Assembly: GCF_000368145.1 (NCBI RefSeq)
Contig: NZ_KB849281.1
Coordinates: 135,712 to 199,711 of the forward strand
Source: Acinetobacter guillouiae CIP 63.46
Lineage (GTDB): Bacteria; Pseudomonadota; Gammaproteobacteria; Pseudomonadales; Moraxellaceae
Direction: 5' to 3'
DNA length: 64,000 nucleotides
The position numbers and the translations under genes are program-made. The notes beneath the pieces were generated by a model. It searched no databases. It was not told the origin of the DNA and saw only the letters and a program-made list of their open reading frames with translations. Positions 48,808 through 58,505 of this stretch are shown here, in pieces (positions within the stretch are counted from its first letter, which is position 1; each line of letters opens with the position of its first letter).

Positions 48808-49947
48808 TTGAGCACCCCCGCCATTTTAGCCCTTGCTGACGGTACTGTTTTTAAAGGTACATCGATCGGCGCTACGGGAAGTACGACTGGTGAAGTCGTT
48901 TTTAACACTGCCATGACTGGTTATCAAGAAATTTTGACCGACCCTAGTTATGCACAGCAACTTGTAACTTTAACTTATCCTCATATCGGTAATACTGGTT
49001 GTAATGAAGAAGACGCTGAATCAGGTCGAATTCATAAAGTTTGGGCGAATGGTTTAATCATTCGTGACCTACCGTTATTACACAGCAATTTCCGAGCTAC
49101 TCAGTCTCTTGGCGAATATTTACAACAACATAATGTCGTTGCCATTGCAGATATCGATACTCGTAAATTGACACGTATTTTACGTGACAAAGGCGCACAA
49201 AACGGATGCATTCTTGCCGGCGATAATATTACTGAAGAAGAAGCTATTGCAAAAGCACGTGCCTTTGGTGGTCTAGATGGTTTAGACCTTGCGAAAGAAT
49301 GTTGTGACCCAGAAGGTTTTGAATGGACCGAAGGCTCATGGACATTGGGCCAAGGCTTTTCTCAACCAGAAGCAAAATTTCATGTTGTTGCATACGATTA
49401 CGGTGTCAAAACCAACATCTTACGTATGCTTGCAGACCGCGGATGTAAATTAACTGTTGTTCCTGCACAAACACCTGCTGAAAAAGTATTGGCGTTAAAT
49501 CCAGATGGCGTATTTTTGTCAAATGGACCTGGCGATCCAGCAGCATGTGATTATGCAATTGCAGCAGTAAAAACCATTGTTGAAACTACAAACCTACCTG
49601 TTTTCGGTATTTGTTTGGGGCATCAAATTCTAGCTTTATCTTCTGGCGCTAGAACTGTGAAAATGCCACATGGTCACCACGGTGCAAACCATCCTGTACA
49701 GAACCTTGAAAATGGTACAGTGATGATTACTTCTCAAAACCATGGCTTCGCAGTAGATGCAGAAACTTTACCTGCAAACCTCAAAGCTACGCATAAATCT
49801 TTGTTCGATCAAACCTTACAAGGTATTCATCGTACAGATAAACCTGCGTTTAGCTTCCAAGGTCACCCTGAAGCAAGCCCTGGTCCACATGACTGTGCCC
49901 CATTGTTCGATCATTTCATCGAACTTATTGAAGCATCTAAGAAGTAA
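48808..49947 (+). CDS. carA: Carbamoyl-phosphate synthase small subunit
   Basis: A 379-residue glutaminase subunit that feeds ammonia to CarB for pyrimidine and arginine synthesis. The class I amidotransferase nucleophile is Cys269 in GICLGHQ, and [10 protein letters not shown] holds the His-Glu pair. The start is TTG at 48,808, with AGGAG 7 nt upstream. A two-codon frame ATG GTT TGA (48,803-48,811) overlaps the start. carB follows after 14 bp. Confidence 0.97.
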   Translation: MSTPAILALADGTVFKGTSIGATGSTTGEVVFNTAMTGYQEILTDPSYAQQLVTLTYPHIGNTGCNEEDAESGRIHKVWANGLIIRDLPLLHSNFRATQSLGEYLQQHNVVAIADIDTRKLTRILRDKGAQNGCILAGDNITEEEAIAKARAFGGLDGLDLAKECCDPEGFEWTEGSWTLGQGFSQPEAKFHVVAYDYGVKTNILRMLADRGCKLTVVPAQTPAEKVLALNPDGVFLSNGPGDPAACDYAIAAVKTIVETTNLPVFGICLGHQILALSSGARTVKMPHGHHGANHPVQNLENGTVMITSQNHGFAVDAETLPANLKATHKSLFDQTLQGIHRTDKPAFSFQGHPEASPGPHDCAPLFDHFIELIEASKK

Positions 49948-49961
49948 TTAAGGAAGCGATC

Positions 49962-52900
49962 ATGGCTAAACGTACAGACATTAAAAGCATCTTAATTATT
50001 GGTGCGGGTCCGATTGTCATCGGGCAAGCATGTGAGTTCGATTACTCAGGTGCGCAAGCATGTAAAGCCCTTCGTGAAGAAGGCTACCGTGTTATTTTGG
50101 TGAACTCTAACCCAGCCACCATTATGACTGACCCGACTATGGCAGATGCAACGTATATCGAACCGATTACGTGGCAAACTGTTGCACAAATCATTGAGAA
50201 AGAACGCCCAGATGCGGTTCTTCCAACAATGGGTGGTCAAACGGCATTAAACTGTGCATTGGCACTAGATGCCAACGGTATTTTAGAAAAATACAATGTT
50301 GAATTGATTGGTGCGACCAAAGAAGCCATCGAAAAAGCGGAAGATCGCAAACTTTTCGATATCGCAATGCGCAAAATTGGTTTGGAATGCCCACGTGCTG
50401 ATGTTGCAGAAAGCATGGAACATGCGCTTGAAATTCAAGCCCGTTTCGGCTTCCCTGTGATTATCCGCCCATCATTTACGATGGGTGGTTCAGGTGGTGG
50501 TATCGCCTATAACAAAGAAGAATTCATTGAAATCTGTGAACGCGGTTTTGATCTTTCTCCAACCAAACAATTATTGATTGATGAATCATTAATTGGCTGG
50601 AAAGAATATGAAATGGAAGTTGTTCGTGATAAAAACGACAACTGTATCATTGTATGTACCATTGAAAACTTCGATCCAATGGGTGTGCATACAGGTGACT
50701 CCATTACTGTTGCACCTGCACAAACTCTGACAGATAAAGAGTTCCAATTACTGCGTAATGCTTCTTTAGCAGTGCTACGTGAAATTGGTGTAGAGACAGG
50801 CGGATCAAACGTTCAGTTCGGTATCAACCCGAAAGATGGCCGTATGGTTGTGATCGAGATGAACCCTCGTGTATCTCGTTCTTCTGCGCTTGCGTCTAAA
50901 GCAACAGGTTTCCCTATTGCCAAAATTGCAGCAAAACTTGCAGTGGGTTATACCCTTGATGAATTGAAAAATGACATCACTGGCGGTACAACGCCTGCGT
51001 CATTTGAACCTGCAATCGACTATGTTGTAACCAAGATTCCTCGTTTTAACTTCGAGAAATTCCCACAAGCTGATGCAACACTCACTACACAGATGAAATC
51101 TGTGGGTGAAGTCATGGCAATTGGTCGTAACTTCCAAGAATCTGTACAAAAGGCACTTCGTGGTCTTGAAGTCGGTGCTTGTGGTTTCGATGAGAAAATT
51201 GCGGTGGGTACTGAAGGCGCGAAAGATAAAATCTTGGTAGAGCTTAAAGTGCCAGGTCCTGAGCGTATTTGGTATGTTGCTGACGCATTCCGTCATGGCT
51301 TCACATTAGATGAAGTATTTGCTGCAACCAATATCGATCGTTGGTTCTTGATTCAAATCCAAGACATCATTCAGTCTGAAGAGCAAATCAAAACTTTAGG
51401 TTTTGGTGATTTGAACGCTGACAATATCCGTGCATTTAAACGTAAAGGTTTATCTGATTTACGTATTGCAGACTTGATGGGCATTTCGCAAAAGCAATTC
51501 CGTAAGCACCGTTGGAACTTGGGTGTATACCCTGTTTACAAACGTGTAGATACCTGTGCAGCTGAGTTCGAGTCAGATACTGCTTACATGTATTCAACTT
51601 ATGATGACGAATGTGAAGCGAATCCATCTAACCGTGACAAGATCATGGTAATCGGTGGTGGTCCTAACCGTATTGGTCAAGGGATTGAGTTCGATTATTG
51701 CTGCGTTCACGCTGCCCTTGCAATGCGTGAAGATGGTTATGAAACCATTATGGTCAACTGTAACCCTGAAACGGTTTCAACTGACTATGACACATCTGAT
51801 CGTTTGTACTTCGAGCCGATCACTTTAGAAGATGTTTTAGAAATCGTACGTACAGAAAAACCAAAAGGTATTATCGTACAGTACGGCGGTCAAACACCTT
51901 TGAAATTGGCTCGTGCTTTAGAAGAAGCAGGTGCACCAATTATCGGTACGTCTCCAGATGCGATTGACCGTGCAGAAGATCGTGAACGTTTCCAACAGAT
52001 GATTCAACGTTTGAATCTTCGTCAACCAAGCAACAGCATTGTTAAATCTGCTGAAGAAGGTATGGCTGAAGCATCTAAAGTGGGTTATCCGTTGGTTGTA
52101 CGTCCATCTTATGTCCTTGGTGGTCGTGCGATGGAAATCGTATACAACGACGACGAACTTAAACGTTACTTGCGTGATGCTGTACAAGCGTCTAACGAAG
52201 CACCTGTACTGCTTGACCATTTCCTTGATGATGCAACAGAAGTCGATGTTGACTGTGTATCTGACGGCAAAGATGTGGTGATCGGCGGTATTATGCAGCA
52301 TATTGAACAAGCAGGTATTCACTCTGGTGACTCAGCATGTTCGATTCCACCTTACTCTCTTTCTCAAGAGATTCAGGATGAAATGCGTCGTCAAACCGTT
52401 GCTATGGCGAAAGAGCTTGGTGTGATTGGCTTGATGAACGTACAGTTTGCTGTTAAAGGTAATGACGTTTATATTCTTGAAGTGAATCCACGTGCGTCTC
52501 GTACAGTACCGTTCGTTTCTAAATGTATCGGCGAATCATTAGCAAAAGTTGCAGCACGTTGTATGGCGGGTCAATCTTTAGAATCTCAAGGATTCACAAA
52601 AGAAATTATCCCAACGCATTTTGCTGTGAAAGAAGCAGTATTCCCGTTCAACAAATTCCCAGGTGTAGACCCGATCCTTGGACCAGAAATGAAATCTACT
52701 GGTGAAGTGATGGGTGTTGGTACAACTTTTGGTGAAGCTTTCTATAAAGCTGTGTTAGGCTCTAATGATCGCTTACCGGGTAAACCAACTGAAGGTGAAG
52801 TGAAGCACGTATTTATTTCAGTACGTCATTCAGATAAACCTCGTGCCGCGGGTATTGCGAAACAATTGGTTGATTTAGGCTTCAAAATTATCGCAACTGG

Positions 52901-53195
52901 CGGTACTTATGATGTCATTAAAGAAGCTGGTATTGAATGTGAACGTGTGAATAAAGTAACAGAAGGTCGCCCAAATATTGTCGACCGCTTGAAAAATGGC
53001 GAGATTCACCTCATTATCAATACTACAGAAGGTAAACAAGCTCAGCAGGATTCATTCTCAATCCGTCGCTCTGCGCTTCAAGGTAAAGTGTATTACACAA
53101 CAACCTTGAATGGTGCTGATGCTGTATGCCAAGCTTTAGCAATTAAATTGCCAATGGATGTATATCGCTTGCAAGATTTGCAAACACTAGGTTAA
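49962..53195 (+). CDS. carB: Carbamoyl-phosphate synthase large subunit
   Basis: A 1077-residue subunit made of two homologous ATP-grasp halves. The N-terminal half makes carboxyphosphate ([21 protein letters not shown]), and the second half phosphorylates carbamate ([19 protein letters not shown]). The MGS-type C-terminal domain ([13 protein letters not shown]), where UMP and ornithine bind in E. coli, is present. Co-transcribed with carA and followed by an unusual hairpin pair. Confidence 0.98.
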   Translation: MAKRTDIKSILIIGAGPIVIGQACEFDYSGAQACKALREEGYRVILVNSNPATIMTDPTMADATYIEPITWQTVAQIIEKERPDAVLPTMGGQTALNCALALDANGILEKYNVELIGATKEAIEKAEDRKLFDIAMRKIGLECPRADVAESMEHALEIQARFGFPVIIRPSFTMGGSGGGIAYNKEEFIEICERGFDLSPTKQLLIDESLIGWKEYEMEVVRDKNDNCIIVCTIENFDPMGVHTGDSITVAPAQTLTDKEFQLLRNASLAVLREIGVETGGSNVQFGINPKDGRMVVIEMNPRVSRSSALASKATGFPIAKIAAKLAVGYTLDELKNDITGGTTPASFEPAIDYVVTKIPRFNFEKFPQADATLTTQMKSVGEVMAIGRNFQESVQKALRGLEVGACGFDEKIAVGTEGAKDKILVELKVPGPERIWYVADAFRHGFTLDEVFAATNIDRWFLIQIQDIIQSEEQIKTLGFGDLNADNIRAFKRKGLSDLRIADLMGISQKQFRKHRWNLGVYPVYKRVDTCAAEFESDTAYMYSTYDDECEANPSNRDKIMVIGGGPNRIGQGIEFDYCCVHAALAMREDGYETIMVNCNPETVSTDYDTSDRLYFEPITLEDVLEIVRTEKPKGIIVQYGGQTPLKLARALEEAGAPIIGTSPDAIDRAEDRERFQQMIQRLNLRQPSNSIVKSAEEGMAEASKVGYPLVVRPSYVLGGRAMEIVYNDDELKRYLRDAVQASNEAPVLLDHFLDDATEVDVDCVSDGKDVVIGGIMQHIEQAGIHSGDSACSIPPYSLSQEIQDEMRRQTVAMAKELGVIGLMNVQFAVKGNDVYILEVNPRASRTVPFVSKCIGESLAKVAARCMAGQSLESQGFTKEIIPTHFAVKEAVFPFNKFPGVDPILGPEMKSTGEVMGVGTTFGEAFYKAVLGSNDRLPGKPTEGEVKHVFISVRHSDKPRAAGIAKQLVDLGFKIIATGGTYDVIKEAGIECERVNKVTEGRPNIVDRLKNGEIHLIINTTEGKQAQQDSFSIRRSALQGKVYYTTTLNGADAVCQALAIKLPMDVYRLQDLQTLG

Positions 53196-53202
53196 TTCGT
53201 TT

Positions 53203-53241
53203 CCGATAAGTCCCGCCATCTTATCGGTGGCGGGCTTTTTT
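53203..53241 (+). terminator. Interleaved hairpins and terminator after carB
   Basis: CCCGCCA (53212-53218) / TGGCGGG (53228-53234) followed by CTTTTTTC is an intrinsic terminator. A second perfect stem CCGATAAG (53203-53210) / CTTATCGG (53220-53227) uses overlapping sequence, so only one can form at a time. Confidence 0.75.
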
Positions 53242-53287
53242 CATTTTATAAACCTGTATTTTTAAAATACTGAACTGAGGGACAACA

Positions 53288-53764
53288 ATGCAACGTTATC
53301 CTATGACTCCTGAAGGCAAGGTCGCCTTAGAGAAAGAATTGCAACAGCTAAAATCTGTTGATCGTCCACGTATTATTGCTGCAATTGCAGAAGCACGTGA
53401 ACATGGGGATTTAAAAGAAAACGCAGAATACCATGCAGCGCGCGAGCAACAAGGTTTTTGTGAAGGTCGTATTCAAGACATCGAAGGTAAACTTGGTGCT
53501 TGCCAAGTAATTGATGTTAAAGGACTTGAACAAACAGGTCGTGTGGTTTTTGGTGTGACAGTAACCATTGAGAATTTGGATACTGAAGAAAAGAAAACCT
53601 ATAAAATTGTAGGTGATGATGAAGCTGACTTTAAGATCAATAAGATCTCAGTGAACTCACCTATTGCGCGTGGTCTTCTTGGTAAGAATGAAGGCGACGA
53701 AGCCAAAATCACCACACCACAGGGTGAAGTGGAATATGAAGTGGTGAGTGTGGAATACATCTAA
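53288..53764 (+). CDS. greA: Transcription elongation factor GreA
   Basis: A 158-residue protein that rescues stalled RNA polymerase by stimulating RNA cleavage. The N-terminal coiled coil carries [23 protein letters not shown] with the catalytic Asp-Leu-Lys-Glu acidic tip. The C-terminal domain has the usual [14 protein letters not shown] and [15 protein letters not shown] ending. A second, diverged copy of the last 14-16 codons lies at 56,268-56,315, beyond the siderophore receptor. Confidence 0.97.
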   Translation: MQRYPMTPEGKVALEKELQQLKSVDRPRIIAAIAEAREHGDLKENAEYHAAREQQGFCEGRIQDIEGKLGACQVIDVKGLEQTGRVVFGVTVTIENLDTEEKKTYKIVGDDEADFKINKISVNSPIARGLLGKNEGDEAKITTPQGEVEYEVVSVEYI

Positions 53765-53786
53765 TTCACCTGAGTGAATTGCCACG

Positions 53787-53819
53787 GAACTCTTCATAAA
53801 TTGAAGAGTTCTTTTGTTT
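53787..53819 (+). terminator. Terminator of greA
   Basis: GAACTCTTCA (53787-53796), loop TAAAT, TGAAGAGTTC (53802-53811), then TTTTGTTT. Confidence 0.88.
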
Positions 53820-53952
53820 CAAGCATATGATTTATAAATAGAATAATAATAAATTCAGTAATTAAAGCTCTCCCCTTCTTATTTAAAAACGTATTAAACA
53901 ACCATTGATCATAAAAACGGAATTTAAGTTAAGAATCATTTGATAATGCTAT

Positions 53953-53967
53953 TGATTATAATTATCA
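53953..53967. promoter_or_regulatory. Fur box upstream of the siderophore receptor
   Basis: TGATTAT-A-ATTATCA matches the 7-1-7 Fur consensus TGATAATNATTATCA at 13 of 14 defined positions. Another half site TGATAAT lies at 53,941. Iron starvation should induce the receptor. Confidence 0.85.
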
Positions 53968-54010
53968 TTAACAAAAATAAACATTATGCATATTTAATAG
54001 GTATTCCCTT

Positions 54011-56248
54011 ATGCAGCAAGTTGTACGATTCACAAAACATCCACTCTCCCTTGCCTTACACTTGATGCTAAGAGGTACTAAAATTGCCTTACCCGTATTA
54101 TTACTCTCAGGGCAAGTTGCTCAGGTCATGGCTGAACCAATTGCATCAAGTCATAACGATGTCATAAATGAACAAGTAGAAAAAAGCACCTTACCTACCA
54201 TTACCGTGATCGCCAATGACGATAAATCGACCTCCTATATAACGAAAAAAATAGCAATCGGAAAAACACCACAATCCCTAAAAGAAACACCGCAGTCAGT
54301 TTCAGTAGTTACTCGTCAACGTCTAGATGACCAAAATATTTCCACCATTGATAATGCTATGAAATATGTCACTGGCATCACTGTTGCACGCTATGATGCA
54401 GCAGGAAATTACAATGATTTTTATGCCCGTGGTTATGGCAGTGATACCTACCAAATGGATGGCACAACCTTAAGAACCGATTCTAATGGGACTTATCTAG
54501 ATCTGTCTGTATTTGACCGTATCGAAGTATTACGCGGCGCTACTGGTATGTTCAGTGGCGCAGGTGAACCAGGGGTTTCTATTAACTTAGTGCGAAAACG
54601 GGCGCTGGCTGATTTTGCTTTAACAGGTAAAGTAAGTGCAGGTTCATGGGAAAATTATCGTGGCGAGGCTGATATTACAGGGAAGCTCACTCAAGACGGC
54701 GCATTACGTGGCAGATTGGTCACTGCAGTACAAGACTACGATACCTTTATGAATGGGATTGATGGTAATAAAAAACTCGTCTACAGCACATTGGAATATG
54801 ACATTCAGGACAATACCACGCTTTCCCTAGGTGCAACATATCAAGATATTAATACCGTATTGTCACGTGGTTTACCGTATGGTCCTGATGGAAAGCTACT
54901 GAATATTTCACGCAAAACCAGCTTTGTACAGGACTGGAATAAGCAGGACTTGACCAATACAGAATTATTTGCAGAACTGGAACACCATCTCAACCATGAT
55001 GGACTGATTAAAGCCACTGTTCGTCAAAGCATACGTGACAATCATGCTAAATATAGCGACCCATCTCAGCCAGATGCCAATGGAGACATGTCCAAATTTA
55101 GCGCACTGGCATTTAAGCGACAAGATAAAGACTTAAGTGCAGACATTTTTTTCAATACCCCTTTCCTGTTTGCTGGACAGACCCATAATTTCCTGATCGG
55201 GGCAGATTACCTGAAAGGTCATTCCAAAACCAATTATTCATCTTGGGGAACACCTCTCACAGGTACCATCAATATTTATCATGACAACCAACATCAGTTC
55301 GCTGAACCTGATTTTGACTACGATACCAATGTGAGCAAAGATGAAATAGAAAATTATGGTATTTATAGTCAAGTCAGAATCAAACCCTTTGAGCATTGGA
55401 CACTGGTCGGAGGTGGTCGTGTCAGCTGGTGGAAATCGATATCAACCACCTTGCGTGATAATGGTGTAGATAGCACCAATCCTGCAGCTAAATATGATGC
55501 AAAAGCAGAGTTTACCCCTTATGCCGCAGTGCTTTTCGACCTAAATCCGAATCTATCTTTCTACACTAGCTATTCGGAAATCTTTAAACCGCAAAATAAC
55601 TTTACTTATGATCCTGTGACAGGTGGTAAAGGTAAACAAATTGATCCACGTACAGGCACTCAAATTGAAGCTGGGATGAAAGCGGCTTTCTTCGATGAGC
55701 GTTTAAACCTTTCTTCGGCTATCTATCAAATCGAAGATAAAAACCGTGCAATAACCGATCTTTCCGCGCCTGAAGGATATTCCGTAGCAGCAGGTAAAGC
55801 GCGTAGCCGTGGTTTTGAGATCGAAGCGAATGGGCAGATTACCGATAATTGGCAAATTACAACGGGCTATAGTTTTAATCAAAACAAATACTTAGAGGAA
55901 CCGGATCTAGAAGGTCAACCTGTTAGTACATTCACGCCGAAGCATACTTTTAATTTATGGACCACCTATAAGCTGCCTGCATCTTTAGTCGAGGGTGTAA
56001 ATGTTGGGCTTGGGGTACGAGCAGTGAGTAGTTACTACGATGGCTCTGGTGCAGAACGTGTGCAACAAAATGGTTATACTTTGGCTTCTGCAAGTCTAGG
56101 CTATCAAATCAACCCACGTTATAAGTTTGCAATTAATGTGGATAACCTATTTGATAAAAAATATTATGAGAAGGTTAACTATTGGATTCGTCAGAATATG
56201 TATGGTTCACCACGTAGTGTGACTGCCAGTTTAAGCTTTAAATATTAA
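54011..56248 (+). CDS. TonB-dependent siderophore receptor (FhuE-like)
   Basis: A 745-residue outer-membrane receptor. The signal sequence is long (about 42 residues, ending QVMA). A TonB-box-like LPTITVIA follows, then a plug domain with TPQSVSVVTRQRLDDQ and the RGYGSDTYQMDG stretch (about 80-190). The rest is a 22-strand barrel ending in SFKY. There is no extra N-terminal signalling domain. It resembles FhuE-type ferric hydroxamate receptors. The gene is Fur-box-preceded, and no biosynthesis genes are nearby, so it probably takes xenosiderophores. It lies between two greA 3' ends. Confidence 0.9.
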   Translation: MQQVVRFTKHPLSLALHLMLRGTKIALPVLLLSGQVAQVMAEPIASSHNDVINEQVEKSTLPTITVIANDDKSTSYITKKIAIGKTPQSLKETPQSVSVVTRQRLDDQNISTIDNAMKYVTGITVARYDAAGNYNDFYARGYGSDTYQMDGTTLRTDSNGTYLDLSVFDRIEVLRGATGMFSGAGEPGVSINLVRKRALADFALTGKVSAGSWENYRGEADITGKLTQDGALRGRLVTAVQDYDTFMNGIDGNKKLVYSTLEYDIQDNTTLSLGATYQDINTVLSRGLPYGPDGKLLNISRKTSFVQDWNKQDLTNTELFAELEHHLNHDGLIKATVRQSIRDNHAKYSDPSQPDANGDMSKFSALAFKRQDKDLSADIFFNTPFLFAGQTHNFLIGADYLKGHSKTNYSSWGTPLTGTINIYHDNQHQFAEPDFDYDTNVSKDEIENYGIYSQVRIKPFEHWTLVGGGRVSWWKSISTTLRDNGVDSTNPAAKYDAKAEFTPYAAVLFDLNPNLSFYTSYSEIFKPQNNFTYDPVTGGKGKQIDPRTGTQIEAGMKAAFFDERLNLSSAIYQIEDKNRAITDLSAPEGYSVAAGKARSRGFEIEANGQITDNWQITTGYSFNQNKYLEEPDLEGQPVSTFTPKHTFNLWTTYKLPASLVEGVNVGLGVRAVSSYYDGSGAERVQQNGYTLASASLGYQINPRYKFAINVDNLFDKKYYEKVNYWIRQNMYGSPRSVTASLSFKY

Positions 56249-56267
56249 TTGCTTTAGAAATAGACTC

Positions 56268-56315
56268 AACCAAGGTGAAGTGGAATACGACGTGGTCAAT
56301 GTTGAATATATTTAA
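56268..56315 (+). pseudogene. greA: Diverged second copy of the greA 3' end
   Basis: In one frame these bases encode NQGEVEYDVVNVEYI and a stop, nearly the same as the GreA ending [29 protein letters not shown] is identical in both. There is no start and no upstream GreA sequence. A terminator follows as after a complete gene. It marks the junction where the receptor locus was inserted. Confidence 0.8.
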
Positions 56316-56323
56316 CACATACT

Positions 56324-56350
56324 AGGGCTGATGATTCAGCCCTTTTTATT
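56324..56350 (+). terminator. Terminator after the greA remnant
   Basis: AGGGCTGA (56324-56331), loop TGAT, TCAGCCCT (56336-56343), then TTTTATT. It differs from the terminator of intact greA. Confidence 0.88.
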
Positions 56351-56764
56351 GGGCTAAATATATAAAATGAATAACAAAAAACGAATCACTTATATATTCA
56401 GTCATCAATCATTGACTAAGACAAACAGACTCAAATATTTTTTTCAAAAACTCAAGATATATAGTCAAACCACCTCATTATTAATACAAGTGAAGGGTGA
56501 CTATAGATAAAAAAATTTAAAGACAGTCAGATCAGAATAACCCTGCATTCACCTAGAAAATAACACTGATCGCATATCCATTTAATCAACATCAAGCATC
56601 ATCCATACATCGCTCAGATCTTGCGCCAAGCTAAATAAGATGCCTCAGCCATATAGACACCAAGAAAACTAGCAATTTTCACCAACTGCTCAAAGTAAAT
56701 TGCCATTGTTAAATATTTTCTATGCATTACATTGAGGAAAAATTAAAATTCATTGAGGACGAGG
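56351..56764. other. Intergenic region downstream of the greA remnant
   Basis: About 410 AT-rich bases before the methyltransferase gene. No gene, repeat or stable hairpin recognised. Confidence 0.3.
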
Positions 56765-57649
56765 ATGAAAGCAGGACGAGCAAGTAAAACTGCTGAAGCG
56801 GCAGCAGCAATTAGAGCCAATCACCATTTAAATGCTAACGATCCAGTATTCTCTGACCCTTATGCATTTGAAATGACCAATTCACAATGGCGCTTACTTT
56901 TAAATAACGCCCTTCTACGTAAAGTGTTAAATTCCAATTTGATGAATCAAACTTTTGGTAAATTAACTGGACAAGTGGTTGGACGTTCTCGCTATACAGA
57001 AGATCTTTTAAAGCAAGCGATTGAACATGATCATATTCAACAGTATGTATTGGTTGGCGCTGGTCTAGACTCTTTTGTATTACGCTTGGCCCAGCAATAC
57101 CCTCAACTCAAAATATTTGAAATTGATCATCCTGATACACAAAAAACCAAATTAGAAAAATTAAAAAAGCTCAGTAATACAGGTGAGCTCCCAAGCAATG
57201 TAGAATTTGTAGGGATTGATTTTGAAAAAGAAAAACTGTCTGATGCTTTGGCGCGTAGTGGATTTCAAAATACCCAAGCTGCATTTTTTTCATGGCTGGG
57301 CACAACCCATTATTTAACCCCACAAGCAACCCTAGCAACCTTACACAACATTGCATCCTTTACTGGCAAAAATAGCCAAGTCGTGATGGATTATTCGATT
57401 GATTATAAAGCCTTACAAGGTATTGAGCGTTTGGGTAGCTTCGCAGTGTCACAGTTTACCCGTTTCTTAAAAGAGCCTTTGATTGGTGCGTTTGCTTCGC
57501 AAGCATTGCATCATGCAGTTGAAATGATGGGTTATCAGGTGGTTGAAGATTTATCAGGAAAAGACATTACCCATCGTTACTTTAACCATCGTGCTGATCA
57601 TATTCGTCATACCCATGCCACGCATTTGATCCATTTAAAAATAGGTTAA
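56765..57649 (+). CDS. SAM-dependent methyltransferase (TIGR00027 / LCM-like)
   Basis: A 294-residue protein. The SAM-binding motif is YVLVGAGLDSFVLRL with EIDHPDTQ following, the marks of the leucine-carboxyl-methyltransferase-like TIGR00027 family. The N-terminal GRASKTAEAAAAIRANHHL is also typical. Substrates of most members are unknown. ATG at 56,765 has GAGG 6 nt upstream; a TTG at 56,753 is also in frame. Single-gene unit. Confidence 0.85.
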   Translation: MKAGRASKTAEAAAAIRANHHLNANDPVFSDPYAFEMTNSQWRLLLNNALLRKVLNSNLMNQTFGKLTGQVVGRSRYTEDLLKQAIEHDHIQQYVLVGAGLDSFVLRLAQQYPQLKIFEIDHPDTQKTKLEKLKKLSNTGELPSNVEFVGIDFEKEKLSDALARSGFQNTQAAFFSWLGTTHYLTPQATLATLHNIASFTGKNSQVVMDYSIDYKALQGIERLGSFAVSQFTRFLKEPLIGAFASQALHHAVEMMGYQVVEDLSGKDITHRYFNHRADHIRHTHATHLIHLKIG

Positions 57650-57796
57650 TACTTGAATACCAGCCAAGGAATAGCTGAAGAATTGATGTTTAAACCCAAT
57701 ACACTGAATATTTTTTAATTGCTGATCAAGAGATCTAAGTTCAATCTAAGGTTACAATGCGCGCTCTAGCCTTTGCACTTAAGCTTTTGTACTCCC

Positions 57797-58420
57797 ATGA
57801 CTGACGCTATTCACTCCCCCGTAAAACACTGGTGCGAATTTGAGTTTATTTCTAAGACTGTGAAAAATCCCAATATTCATATTAAAGGAAATTATTCTTA
57901 TTATTCGGCATATTGGGATCAGGGGTTTGAACGTTGCGTGGTGCGTTATTTGCATGATAAGCCATCAACTGTAGAGAAACCAATTGACCAGTTATATATT
58001 GGTAACTTTGTTTGTTTTGGGGCGGAATGTGTGATCATGATGGGTGGAAATCAATTACATCGCCCTGACTGGATTTCTACATTTCCTTTTGATACCCGTA
58101 GCTTTTTACCCGCTGGGGATACGGTGATTGGCGATGGTTGTTGGATTGGCAGTCGTGCCATGATTATGCAAGGGGTAACGCTAGGTGAAGGTGCCATCAT
58201 TGCTACAGGTGCAGTCGTCACTCAAGACGTGCCAGCGTATGCAATTGTCGGTGGTGTACCGGCAAAACTCATTAAATATCGGTTTTCTCAGGATCAGATT
58301 GAAAAATTACAGTCAGTTAAATTGTATGATTTAGATGAAAAGCAGATTTTAAAAATTCGTGAACAATTACAAGGCGATGATATCAATCAATTGATTGAGT
58401 TTTTAAAAGCAGCAGAATAA
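57797..58420 (+). CDS. CatB-type O-acetyltransferase (hexapeptide repeat)
   Basis: A 207-residue left-handed beta-helix acetyltransferase. [21 protein letters not shown] has the active His, and hexapeptide repeats [20 protein letters not shown] follow, with [18 protein letters not shown] at the end. The family includes type B chloramphenicol and streptogramin acetyltransferases, but chromosomal members usually have unknown substrates, so resistance should not be assumed. The ATG at 57,797 is preferred to an in-frame TTG at 57,773. Confidence 0.85.
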   Translation: MTDAIHSPVKHWCEFEFISKTVKNPNIHIKGNYSYYSAYWDQGFERCVVRYLHDKPSTVEKPIDQLYIGNFVCFGAECVIMMGGNQLHRPDWISTFPFDTRSFLPAGDTVIGDGCWIGSRAMIMQGVTLGEGAIIATGAVVTQDVPAYAIVGGVPAKLIKYRFSQDQIEKLQSVKLYDLDEKQILKIREQLQGDDINQLIEFLKAAE

Positions 58421-58453
58421 TTCCGTCGGTATAGGTTAATAATCATACAGAAA

Positions 58454-58487
58454 GCAAAAGGGCTAAATATCAATTTAGCCCTTTTGC
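58454..58487. terminator. Bidirectional terminator acetyltransferase / permease
   Basis: GCAAAAGGGCTAAAT (58454-58468), loop ATCA, inverse at 58473-58487. A 15-bp perfect stem between convergent genes. Confidence 0.88.
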
Positions 58488-58505
58488 AAAGATTAAAATC
58501 TTTTG

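Noticed and set aside
53203-53234. H-type pseudoknot after carB
   Set aside because: The two stems interleave, but there is no loop between the right arms, so both cannot form together.
57797-58420. Chloramphenicol resistance gene
   Set aside because: The protein is in the CatB superfamily, but chromosomal members of this kind usually act on unknown substrates; no resistance context is seen.
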